A stretch of DNA of 64,000 nucleotides from Sphingomonas aliaeris (GTDB taxonomy: Bacteria > Pseudomonadota > Alphaproteobacteria > Sphingomonadales > Sphingomonadaceae), in NCBI RefSeq assembly GCF_016743815.1, contig NZ_CP061035.1, forward strand, positions 1,428,501-1,492,500, in the 5' to 3' direction. The first letter of the stretch is position 1; every line of letters begins with the position of its first letter. The position numbers and the translations under genes are program-made. A model generated the notes under the pieces. That model was not told the origin of the DNA and did no database searches. It worked only from the letters and a program-made list of their open reading frames with translations. Shown one piece after another: positions 55,321 to 62,634 of this stretch.

Positions 55321-55863
55321 TCACGACTTGGCGGTAGCCGAAGGCGCAGGCTTCGGTACGGGCGGGGTGAACTCGCCCGGCTTGCAGTCGCCATCGCGCT
55401 TCGCGGTCACATTCATCACCAGCTTGCCGCCGTCGTTTCCTGCGCCGGTCGATTCCACCGTCATCTTGATGTTCTGCTCGGTGGCGGTCGTGTTGCCATC
55501 GGCGGTCAGCTTGACCGTCTTGCCCGGCTGGGTGCAATTCGCGGTGAAGGCGATCTTGCCGCCGGAAAAGTCCTTGTTGGCGACTTTGCAATTATCCTGC
55601 GCGCCGCCCATCGCGGTCAGGTTCTTTTCCGGATCTTCCTGCGCCGCCAGCTCGGGCGTGATGCACACCGATGCGCCGGCCATCATGTTCATCATCTGTT
55701 GCATCTGCGCCTTCTGCTCCGGCTTGATCCCCGGTCCGGCGAATTCCAGAATCTCGATCTTCTGGCTCCAGCTGCCGGCCTGACGCTTTACCGGGCCGGT
55801 GTCTCCGGTGCCGCAGGCGGTGACGAGCAGGGCGGTGCCCGCCAGGGCGATGAACGTGCGCAT
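55321..55863 (-). CDS. DUF3617-family lipoprotein
   Basis: Periplasmic lipoprotein of unknown function common in sphingomonads. MRTFIALAGTALLVTACGTG has lipobox VTAC (Cys17). The mature part has the family's GSWSQKIEILEFAGPGIKPE, the Met-rich helix QKAQMQQMMNMMAG, and three spaced Cys (SVCITPE, DNCKVAN, ANCTQPG) that could form disulfides, then a beta-rich half and a Pro-rich tail. 180 residues from ATG 55863. Confidence 0.85.
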   Translation of the reverse strand: MRTFIALAGTALLVTACGTGDTGPVKRQAGSWSQKIEILEFAGPGIKPEQKAQMQQMMNMMAGASVCITPELAAQEDPEKNLTAMGGAQDNCKVANKDFSGGKIAFTANCTQPGKTVKLTADGNTTATEQNIKMTVESTGAGNDGGKLVMNVTAKRDGDCKPGEFTPPVPKPAPSATAKS

Positions 55864-55947
55864 AAGATTGATCCCCAGTTGAATGGGCGACCCTTCGATC
55901 CTCGCGCGAAAATTGGCAACCCGCAAAGCGCTGGAACCGTCGTTCCG

Positions 55948-56766
55948 TCAGTCGACGAAGGCGCGCTCGATCACGTACTGCCCCGGATTGGAGTTCGATC
56001 CTTCGATGAACCCCTGCGACTCCAGCATGGCGCCGAGATCGCGGATCATCGCCATGCTGCCGCACATCATGATCCGGTCGGTCTCCGGGTTAAGCGCAGC
56101 CTCGCCCGTGACGGGCGGCAGGAACAACCGGCCATCCTCGATCAGCGCGCCGATCCGGCCCGTCGTGCGGAAGTCCTCGCGCGTGACGGTGGGGATGTAG
56201 TGGAATTGCTCCTGCGCCTGATCGGCCACCAACGGATCGTCCGCAAGCTGCCCGGCAAGCTCGTCATGATAGGCCAAGTCGCTCACGCGGCGCACGCAAT
56301 GCACCAGCACGACCTCTTCGAACATGTCGTACACCGCCGGATCGCGCGCCAGGCTGAGAAACGGCGCCAGTCCTGTGCCTGTCGAGAAGAAGAACAACCG
56401 CTTGCCCGGCAGCAACGCGTCGCACACCAAAGTACCAACGGGCTTCTTGCCCAGATACACCTGATCGCCAGTGACGATCGTCTGCAGCCGCTCGGTCAGC
56501 GGGCCGTCGGGCACCTTGATCGACAGGAATTCCAGTTCCTCGGCATAATCCGGGCTGGCGATCGAATAGGCGCGCATGATCGGCTTGCCACCTTCCGTCG
56601 GCAGGCCGAGCATCACGAACTCGCCCGAACGGAAACGGAAGCTCGGCGGCCGCGTGATCGCGAAGCTGAACAGATGCTCGTTCCAGTGTTTTACCCACAG
56701 CACGTTGGCGGTGGAGAATGCACTAAGATCCGGAATCAGGACCGGCGGGCGGGCGTGGATATTCAT
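55948..56766 (-). CDS. fpr: Ferredoxin/flavodoxin--NADP reductase
   Basis: FAD enzyme passing electrons between NADPH and ferredoxin or flavodoxin. From MNIHARPPVLIPDLSAFSTA: FAD-binding RFRSGEFVMLGLPTEGGKPI and MRAYSIASPDYAEELEFLSI (RAYS motif), NADP-binding LFFFSTGTGLAPFLSLARDP, and MMCGSMAMIRDLGAML. 272 residues with C-terminal IERAFVD, as in the bacterial subclass I enzymes of proteobacteria. Single gene on the minus strand. Confidence 0.95.
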   Translation of the reverse strand: MNIHARPPVLIPDLSAFSTANVLWVKHWNEHLFSFAITRPPSFRFRSGEFVMLGLPTEGGKPIMRAYSIASPDYAEELEFLSIKVPDGPLTERLQTIVTGDQVYLGKKPVGTLVCDALLPGKRLFFFSTGTGLAPFLSLARDPAVYDMFEEVVLVHCVRRVSDLAYHDELAGQLADDPLVADQAQEQFHYIPTVTREDFRTTGRIGALIEDGRLFLPPVTGEAALNPETDRIMMCGSMAMIRDLGAMLESQGFIEGSNSNPGQYVIERAFVD

Positions 56767-57019
56767 GGGGGTGTCCCTGCACGATGTGACGCGGTCGATG
56801 CAAGACGTGGCCGCGCAAGATTTGCTGCATGTGCGAGATAGTTGGCCATCGTTCCGACTGTTACGGCATACCCGCACCTGACGCGTTATTGCGATGTATT
56901 CTCAACTGGGGCGTGTGCCCCCGGGGTCAAGGCGTTCCTGCGAAGGCACGGATTCATAACCCTAAAATCCCCAGCGTTCCGGCGTTGCTTCATCCCGGCC
57001 CCAGCCCCATATTCGGGCG

Positions 57020-59208
57020 ATGGTCATTCAGATACGTACCACGCTCGACGAACCGGAAACCGGTCAGACTTTCGTACCCCATCGCCCCAACCGCCCGAGC
57101 AAGTCGGAAGGCGGCCGTCCGTTCAAGATCGTCAGCGACTACACCCCGGCGGGCGATCAGCCGACCGCGATCGCGGAACTCGTCGCGCAGACCGAAGCGG
57201 GCGAACGCGATCAGGTGCTGCTCGGCGTCACCGGATCGGGCAAGACGTTCACGATGGCGAAAGTGATCGAGGCGGTCCAGCGCCCGGCACTGATCCTCGC
57301 GCCGAACAAGATCCTCGCCGCGCAGCTTTATGGCGAGATGAAGTCGTTCTTCCCCGACAATGCCGTCGAATATTTCGTATCCTATTACGATTATTACCAG
57401 CCCGAGGCGTACGTCGCGCGGTCCGACACCTATATCGAGAAGGAATCCTCGACCAACGAATCGATCGACCGGATGCGCCACTCCGCGACCCGGTCCCTGC
57501 TGGAACGCGACGACGTGATCATCGTCGCATCCGTATCCTGCCTCTACGGTATCGGATCGGTCGAAACCTATTCCGCGATGATCTTCGACCTCAAAAAGGT
57601 CAGGTGGTCGATCAGCGGGAGATCGTCCGCAAGCTCGTTGCGCTCCAGTACAAGCGCAACGACGCGGCGTTCCAGCGCGGCAATTTCCGCGTGAAGGGCG
57701 ACAATATCGAGATATTCCCGTCGCATTACGAGGATACGGCGTGGCGCGTATCGTTCTTTGGCGACGATATCGAGGAGATCGTGGAGTTCGATCCGCTGAC
57801 CGGCAAGAAGGTCGCCAGCCTGGATTTCGTCCGCGTGTTCGCCAACTCGCACTACGTCACGCCCGGACCGACGCTGAAGCAGGCGATGGAAGCGATCAAG
57901 TTCGAGCTCGCCGAACGCCTCAAGGAACTGGTGCCGGAGGGCAAGCTGCTGGAGGCGCAGCGGCTGGAGCAACGTACGAACTTCGACCTGGAGATGATCG
58001 CCGCGACCGGATCGTGCGCGGGGATCGAGAATTACAGCCGCTTCCTCACCGGCCGCATGCCGGGCGAGCCGCCGCCGACCCTGTTCGAATATCTCCCCGA
58101 AAATGCGTTGCTGTTCGTCGATGAAAGCCATCAGACGATCGGCCAGATCAATGGCATGTCGCGCGGGGATCATCGCCGCAAACTGACGCTGGCCGAATAC
58201 GGGTTCCGCCTGCCCAGCGCGATCGACAACCGGCCGTTGCGCTTCAACGAATGGGACGCGATGCGGCCGCAGACGACCTATGTGTCGGCGACCCCCGGCA
58301 CGTGGGAGATGGAGCAGACCGGCGGCGTGTTCGCCGAACAGGTCATCCGCCCGACCGGGCTGATCGATCCGCCGATCGAGATCAAGCCGGTCGAGGAACA
58401 GGTGCAGGACCTGATCGTCGAAGCGCGCAAGACGGCCGAGGCGGGGTATCGCACGCTCGTCACGACGCTGACCAAGCGGATGGCGGAGGATCTGACCGAG
58501 TTCATGCACGAGGCGGGCCTCAAGGTCCGCTACATGCATAGCGACGTGGAAACGCTGGAGCGTATCGAGCTGATCCGCGACTTGCGGCTGGGCGTGTACG
58601 ACGTGCTGATTGGCATCAACCTGCTGCGCGAGGGGCTGGACATCCCGGAATGCGGGCTGGTCGCGATCCTCGATGCCGACAAGGAGGGGTTCCTGCGCAG
58701 CGAAACCTCGCTGATCCAGACGATTGGCCGTGCGGCGCGCAACGTCGACGGACGCGTGATCCTGTATGCGGACCGCATCACGGGATCGATGGAACGCGCG
58801 ATGAACGAGACGGAGCGTCGTCGCGAGAAACAGCGTGCGTATAACGAGGCGCACGGCATCACTCCGACGACGATCAAGCGCAACATCGGCGACATCATCA
58901 AGGATGTGGCCAGCCGCGATCAGGTCACGGTCGAGATCGACGAGGACCGGCCGCACATGGTCGGTCACAACCTGCGCGTCTATATCGAGGACCTCGAAAA
59001 GCAGATGCGCGCCGCCGCGGCCGACCTGGAATTCGAGACCGCCGGGCGATTGCGCGACGAGATCCGCGCGCTGGAGCAGGAAGAGCTTGGCCTGCCGGTC
59101 GATCAGCAGAAGCTGCCGATCATGGGGCGGAGCAACGAGGGCAAGCCGGGCACGCGCAAGACGCGCTACGGCAAGAGCCAGAAATTCAAGAGCAACCGGC
59201 GGGTCTAG
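57020..59208 (+). CDS. uvrB: Excinuclease ABC subunit UvrB; reading frame broken once
   Basis: Damage-verifying ATPase of nucleotide excision repair. [20 protein letters not shown], Walker [19 protein letters not shown], the beta-hairpin [20 protein letters not shown], helicase motifs ([39 protein letters not shown]), and the C-terminal UVR domain [20 protein letters not shown]. As written the frame leaves after IFDLKK at AAAAAGG (57593-57599) and stops at 57694. Adding one base gives [20 protein letters not shown] and one 729-residue protein. A sequence error is much more likely than a real mutant. I saw no LexA box upstream. Confidence 0.95.
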
Positions 59209-59232
59209 ACCCGCCGGCATCCGGTCGGCAGA

Positions 59233-59640
59233 TCAGTAAGCGGACGGGCGCGGCGCTTCGGACGCGAATGCTTCAAGCGACAGGTCTTCGCGGCCTACGC
59301 CGTAATAGCTCGCGACGCGGTCGGCATAGGCCTGGTCGAAGACCGGGGCGTTCGCGGCCCAGCTCGGGCCGCCTTCGAGCACGCGGCGGTCGATCGTGAC
59401 GACATAGGCGTCGGCGGTCGCGTCGAATTGCAACAGCGCGAAGGGCAGGGGATAATAGGCTTTCCCCATGCCCAGAAAGCCGCCGATCGTCAGCACGGCA
59501 TACATCGCTTGGCCGGTGCGCTTGTTGACCATGAACGCATAGACATAGCCCAGCTTGTCGCCGTCGCGGCTCCGCACCGGCATCGTGTCCGCCTTGTTGG
59601 ACTGGATGAGGAGCTGGGTCGGTTCTGCGGGGCTGGACAT
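59233..59640 (-). CDS. PRC-barrel domain protein
   Basis: 135-residue cytosolic protein. MSSPAEPTQLLIQSNKADTM, VRSRDGDKLGYVYAFMVNKR and TGQAMYAVLTIGGFLGMGKA, then YYPLPFALLQFDATADAYVV, show the PRC-barrel beta fold found in photosystem H subunits and RimM; here it is probably a stress or ribosome-linked accessory protein. The ribosome site AAAGGA precedes ATG 59640. Tail-to-tail with uvrB (24 bases). Confidence 0.88.
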   Translation of the reverse strand: MSSPAEPTQLLIQSNKADTMPVRSRDGDKLGYVYAFMVNKRTGQAMYAVLTIGGFLGMGKAYYPLPFALLQFDATADAYVVTIDRRVLEGGPSWAANAPVFDQAYADRVASYYGVGREDLSLEAFASEAPRPSAY

Positions 59641-59692
59641 GATCTGGGTTCCTTTGTGTCGGGATCGAAACAGCCGGCCCGCCACGAGGTTC

Positions 59693-60961
59693 CTAGTCTT
59701 CCTCGATTCTGCTCGTATGCTTGGTTTCCGGCAGCAGCAGGAACGCGATCGTCGCGATGCCGAGGAAGCCGGTGACGTACCAGTAGAACCCGGCCTCGAT
59801 CCCCGCCTTCTTGAACCACAAGGCCGCATATTCCGCGGTCCCGCCGAACGCGGCGTTGCCGATCGCATAAGGGAAGGCGACCCCGAGAGCGCGGATATGG
59901 GCCGGGAACAGTTCCGCCTTCACCAGCGCGCTGATCGACGTGTAGCAGCCGAGCAGCATCAACGGCAGCATGATGGTGAAGAACGCGGTGATTGCGCTCG
60001 TTTCGACCGCGAGCAGGCTGAACACGGGGACGGACACGATCATTCCCCCAATACCGAACGTCAGCAGCATCGGCTTTCGCCCGAAACGGTCGGCGAGGTG
60101 GCCGAACAAGGGCTGGCTGAGCATGAACACGACCAAGGCAGCGGTCATGATTTGGGTCGCGGTCTGCACCGGAAAACCGCTGGTATTGACGAGAAATTTC
60201 TGGAGGTACGTCGTGTAGGCGTAGAAGGCGAGGCCGCCGCCCGCACTGATCGCGACGACCAGCATGAATTCGCGTGGATGCGCTTTCCACAGCGCCAGGA
60301 AACCCGACTTGGGCCGATCCTTCGCCATATTCTTGAACGATGCCGTTTCCGACAGGTTGCGCCGCATGATGTACACGACCAGCGCCAAGACCGCGCCGAT
60401 GACGAATGCGATACGCCAGCCCCAGGACGCCATGTCCTGCTTGCTCAACACCGCCTGGAGCGTCAGCGTGACGGCCAAGGCGCACAATTGCCCGCCGATC
60501 AGCGTGACGTACTGGAAGCTCGACCAGAAACCGCGATTTTTCCGGGTGGCCATTTCCGAAAGATAGGTCGCGCTCGCGCCATATTCGCCGCCGACCGACA
60601 GACCCTGCAACATGCGGGCGAGCAGCAGGATGGCGGGCGCGGCGATGCCGATCGTGGCGTAGCCCGGCACCACCGCGATCATCATCGATCCCGCGAACAT
60701 CAGCCCTACGGACAGAGCGAGGCCGGCCTTGCGGCCGTGCGTGTCGGCATAGCGCCCCATGACGTAGGCGCCGATCGGCCGCATCAGGAAGCCGACGGCG
60801 AAGACGGCAGCCGTGCCGAGCAATTGCGCCGTCAGGTCGCCGTTGGGGAAGAATGTCGCGGCGAACACGAGGGACAAGGACGAATAGGCATACCAGTCGT
60901 ACCATTCGACCAGGTTGCCGGCGGATCCGCCGACGATCGATTTCAGCCGTTTCGTGTCCAT
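59693..60961 (-). CDS. MFS metabolite:H+ symporter (KgtP/ProP-like)
   Basis: Inner-membrane importer of the metabolite:H+ symporter family (alpha-ketoglutarate, citrate, proline/betaine transporters). 422 residues from ATG 60961: SIVGGSAGNLVEWYDWYAYS is the family's N-terminal signature, followed by FLMRPIGAYVMGRYADTHGR, KAGLALSVGLMFAGSMMIAV, LQGLSVGGEYGASATYLSEM and HLADRFGRKPMLLTFGIGG. Twelve helices expected. Ribosome site GGGGGAT. Substrate probably a dicarboxylate such as 2-oxoglutarate, by similarity only. Confidence 0.92.
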   Translation of the reverse strand: MDTKRLKSIVGGSAGNLVEWYDWYAYSSLSLVFAATFFPNGDLTAQLLGTAAVFAVGFLMRPIGAYVMGRYADTHGRKAGLALSVGLMFAGSMMIAVVPGYATIGIAAPAILLLARMLQGLSVGGEYGASATYLSEMATRKNRGFWSSFQYVTLIGGQLCALAVTLTLQAVLSKQDMASWGWRIAFVIGAVLALVVYIMRRNLSETASFKNMAKDRPKSGFLALWKAHPREFMLVVAISAGGGLAFYAYTTYLQKFLVNTSGFPVQTATQIMTAALVVFMLSQPLFGHLADRFGRKPMLLTFGIGGMIVSVPVFSLLAVETSAITAFFTIMLPLMLLGCYTSISALVKAELFPAHIRALGVAFPYAIGNAAFGGTAEYAALWFKKAGIEAGFYWYVTGFLGIATIAFLLLPETKHTSRIEED

Positions 60962-61081
60962 CGCAAATCCCCCGGGGCGGCGACGACAGCCCCCTTGGCC
61001 GCGTTCGTCGCGCACCTCGGCCTGCATGTGAAGCGGAATCGTCGCTACGCGGTTGAGCGGGCCGGTCGCTTCGCGCATAGG

Positions 61082-61642
61082 ATGAGGATGCGTTTTACCC
61101 TGGCTTCTGCTTCCACCGTCCCCTTCATGACAGTATCGCTTGCCGTCCTGGCGGGGTTAAGTGGCTGTGTATCTGCACCAAAACCCGCGCGGCCGGTGCA
61201 ACCCCCGGCTCCTCCGCCAGCCGTTTCCCTGCCGCAGCCGAAGCCTTTGGCCGACGACTGGCGCGACTGGCCCTATACGCCGGGCGACTGGGTGTATCGG
61301 CAGGATGCACGTGGTTCGATCGCGCTGTTCGGTGTGCCGGGCGCCGATGCGCAGTTCACGATTCGGTGCGATCGGCAGGCCGGCGCGATCTATCTGTCCC
61401 GCGCCGGCGCCGCGAACGCCCCGCTGCAAGTGCGGACGTCGACGCTGCTACGATCGCTGGCGGCCCAACCGACGGGCGGGACGTCGTCCTATGTGGCGGC
61501 GGTGGTGACGCCTCGCGATACCGTTCTGGATGCGATCGCGTTCAGCCGCGGACGGTTCGTCGTGCAACAGGCGGGCGCGACCACTCTCGTCCTGCCGAGT
61601 TGGGCGGAAATCGGTCGCGTGGTCGAGGATTGTCGCCGGTAA
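61082..61642 (+). CDS. Conserved lipoprotein of unknown function
   Basis: 186 residues. The signal ends in lipobox AGLSGC (Cys29); a Pro-rich linker (PVQPPAPPPAVSLPQPKP) leads to a compact domain with DDWRDWPYTPGDWVYRQDAR, GSIALFGVPGADAQFTIRCD and IAFSRGRFVVQQAGATTLVL. No enzymatic motif recognised; I take it as a sphingomonad envelope protein. Starts at ATG 61082 or 61088. Divergent from the KgtP-like gene with 120 bases between. Confidence 0.78.
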   Translation: MRMRFTLASASTVPFMTVSLAVLAGLSGCVSAPKPARPVQPPAPPPAVSLPQPKPLADDWRDWPYTPGDWVYRQDARGSIALFGVPGADAQFTIRCDRQAGAIYLSRAGAANAPLQVRTSTLLRSLAAQPTGGTSSYVAAVVTPRDTVLDAIAFSRGRFVVQQAGATTLVLPSWAEIGRVVEDCRR

Positions 61643-61775
61643 ATTTCGTCGAAGGGCTGCGGCGATCGAAGCCGGTCGGCGTGTCTGCGGCGACTCCGGC
61701 AGGGGCAAGAATGTCGCGGAAATGCTGCCGAAATACAAGACTTGTATCGCGCGGCCGAATGACTCACATTCGCAT

Positions 61776-61802
61776 CGTACCCAACGCAGGGTACGCCGTT
61801 TT
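61776..61802 (+). terminator. Hairpin with T-run before the candidate RNA
   Basis: CGTACCC / GGGTACG, perfect 7-bp stem, 6-base loop AACGCA, then CCGTTTT. It may end transcripts of the lipoprotein gene (stop 61642) or be part of the leader of the RNA that begins just after it. Confidence 0.5.
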
Positions 61803-61826
61803 AACAATGCGAAAGGAGGTGATCCG

Positions 61827-61883
61827 ATGTCTCATGGTTCAGCAAAGGGGTCGGTTCAGTTCGTTCGGGGGACGCACGCTTAA
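61827..61883 (+). CDS. 18-codon ORF behind a perfect Shine-Dalgarno
   Basis: Encodes MSHGSAKGSVQFVRGTHA. The AGGAGG core is 7 bases from the ATG, the optimal spacing, and the match to the 16S rRNA 3' end extends over 14 bases, far better than any other gene here. The peptide is small, basic and not hydrophobic. It may be a real micro-protein or a leader peptide whose translation reshapes the following RNA, since its TAA is the first three bases of stem P1. Confidence 0.45.
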   Translation: MSHGSAKGSVQFVRGTHA

Positions 61884-62011
61884 GCTCTACGGGGAAACCC
61901 ATCGATAGCGGGACGGGGGTATTCTCCCCCAGCCAACGCCCCCGCCTATCGGAGCTTAGCTGTTCGCATGGTCCTCCAAGCTGGAGCTTCCGGCCGCTGA
62001 CCATGTCAGGA

Positions 62012-62050
62012 GGTTGCCGGGGCGTCGAGAGACCCCGGCAGCCTCTTTTC
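62012..62050 (+). terminator. Intrinsic terminator of the candidate RNA
   Basis: 11-bp stem GGTTGCCGGGG / CCCCGGCAGCC (one G-U pair), 10-base loop, then TCTTTTC. It is 65 bases before the stop of the convergent gene, so it faces away from any plus-strand coding region. Confidence 0.85.
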
Positions 62051-62116
62051 ATTTCTGGGCCTGGCGATGGTGTTCCCGATTCAGTCCGATGATCGCGCCG
62101 GTCACTAAGGCGCCGG

Positions 62117-62434
62117 TCAGTAAAGGCCCCGAGCGACGGCCAATTGCTCACGATCGCCGGTTCCCAGTCTTGCATCGTCCACGGCCGCGCGGGCGCGTTC
62201 GAATTCGGGAAGGGGGACCCACCAGCGGATGCCGTCGATCGGCTCGTGGAAACATCCTTCCCCCGCACAGGCGGTACGAGTCGCCAGGCGATCGATCAGA
62301 TTGGCCAGCATCAGGAATTGTTCGCGTTCGACACGCATGGCGCCGCCCGGCTGCAGCTTCGACAGGGCCGCCTTCATCCGCGCCTGCTCGGCACGGGCGA
62401 TTTCAACCAGCATCTGATCGTCGGTTTTCGCCAT
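62117..62434 (-). CDS. Hypothetical protein, 105 residues
   Basis: Not recognised. MAKTDDQMLVEIARAEQARM and KAALSKLQPGGAMRVEREQF form an amphipathic, probably helical N-terminal half; then LANLIDRLATRTACAGEGCF with two Cys, and PIDGIRWWVPLPEFERARAA. Third-position G/C bias favours this strand over the overlapping plus-strand frame. No signal peptide or membrane helix. Ribosome site weak. Confidence 0.6.
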   Translation of the reverse strand: MAKTDDQMLVEIARAEQARMKAALSKLQPGGAMRVEREQFLMLANLIDRLATRTACAGEGCFHEPIDGIRWWVPLPEFERARAAVDDARLGTGDREQLAVARGLY

Positions 62435-62634
62435 GTGACCGACTTACGGGAAATATCGTTAACGATGCGTAACCATGTTTTTTGTCGGTTCCGGTCGACG
62501 GGATGATCGCGACGGTCGATCATCTTCCGTAGCGCGGTTTGCCGGATATTCGTTCTTGCCGACCCCTTCTGCCTGTTTCACTCTGGCGCATCCGGCGGAC
62601 GGTTCCGTTCCGCCGACGAATGCAAGGCCGACAT

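Larger units (their letters stand above)
61812..62050 (+). ncRNA. Candidate structured RNA with an 18-codon ORF, three-way junction and intrinsic terminator
   Basis: Order of elements: 14-nt perfect Shine-Dalgarno AAAGGAGGTGATCC (61812-61825); ORF 61827-61883; stem P1 TAAGCTC (61881-61887) with GAGCTTA (61952-61958), starting on the ORF stop codon; inside it hairpin P2 GGG-GAAA-CCC (61891-61900) and stem P3 CGATAG (61903-61908) with CTATCG (61946-61951), topped by GGGGG-TATTCT-CCCCC; then P4 CATGGTC (61967-61973) with GACCATG (61999-62005) enclosing CTCCA-AGC-TGGAG; then the terminator at 62012. P1 and P3 are contiguous on their 3' side, forming a three-way junction. CCTCC in P4 could pair with the Shine-Dalgarno. 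It does not look like SRP RNA, tmRNA, RNase P RNA or 6S RNA. Confidence 0.55.

Noticed and set aside
56767..57019. LexA (SOS) box before uvrB
   Set aside because: Looked for GTTC-N7-GTTC and GAAC-N7-GAAC; only half sites with wrong spacing were found.
59555..61080. Very long plus-strand open frame upstream of the lipoprotein gene
   Set aside because: It is antisense to the KgtP-like transporter; only its last 186 codons (from 61082) have protein-like sequence and a lipoprotein signal.
62144..62506. 120-codon plus-strand frame
   Set aside because: Overlaps the minus-strand 105-codon gene; codon third positions and the protein's helical pattern favour the minus strand.
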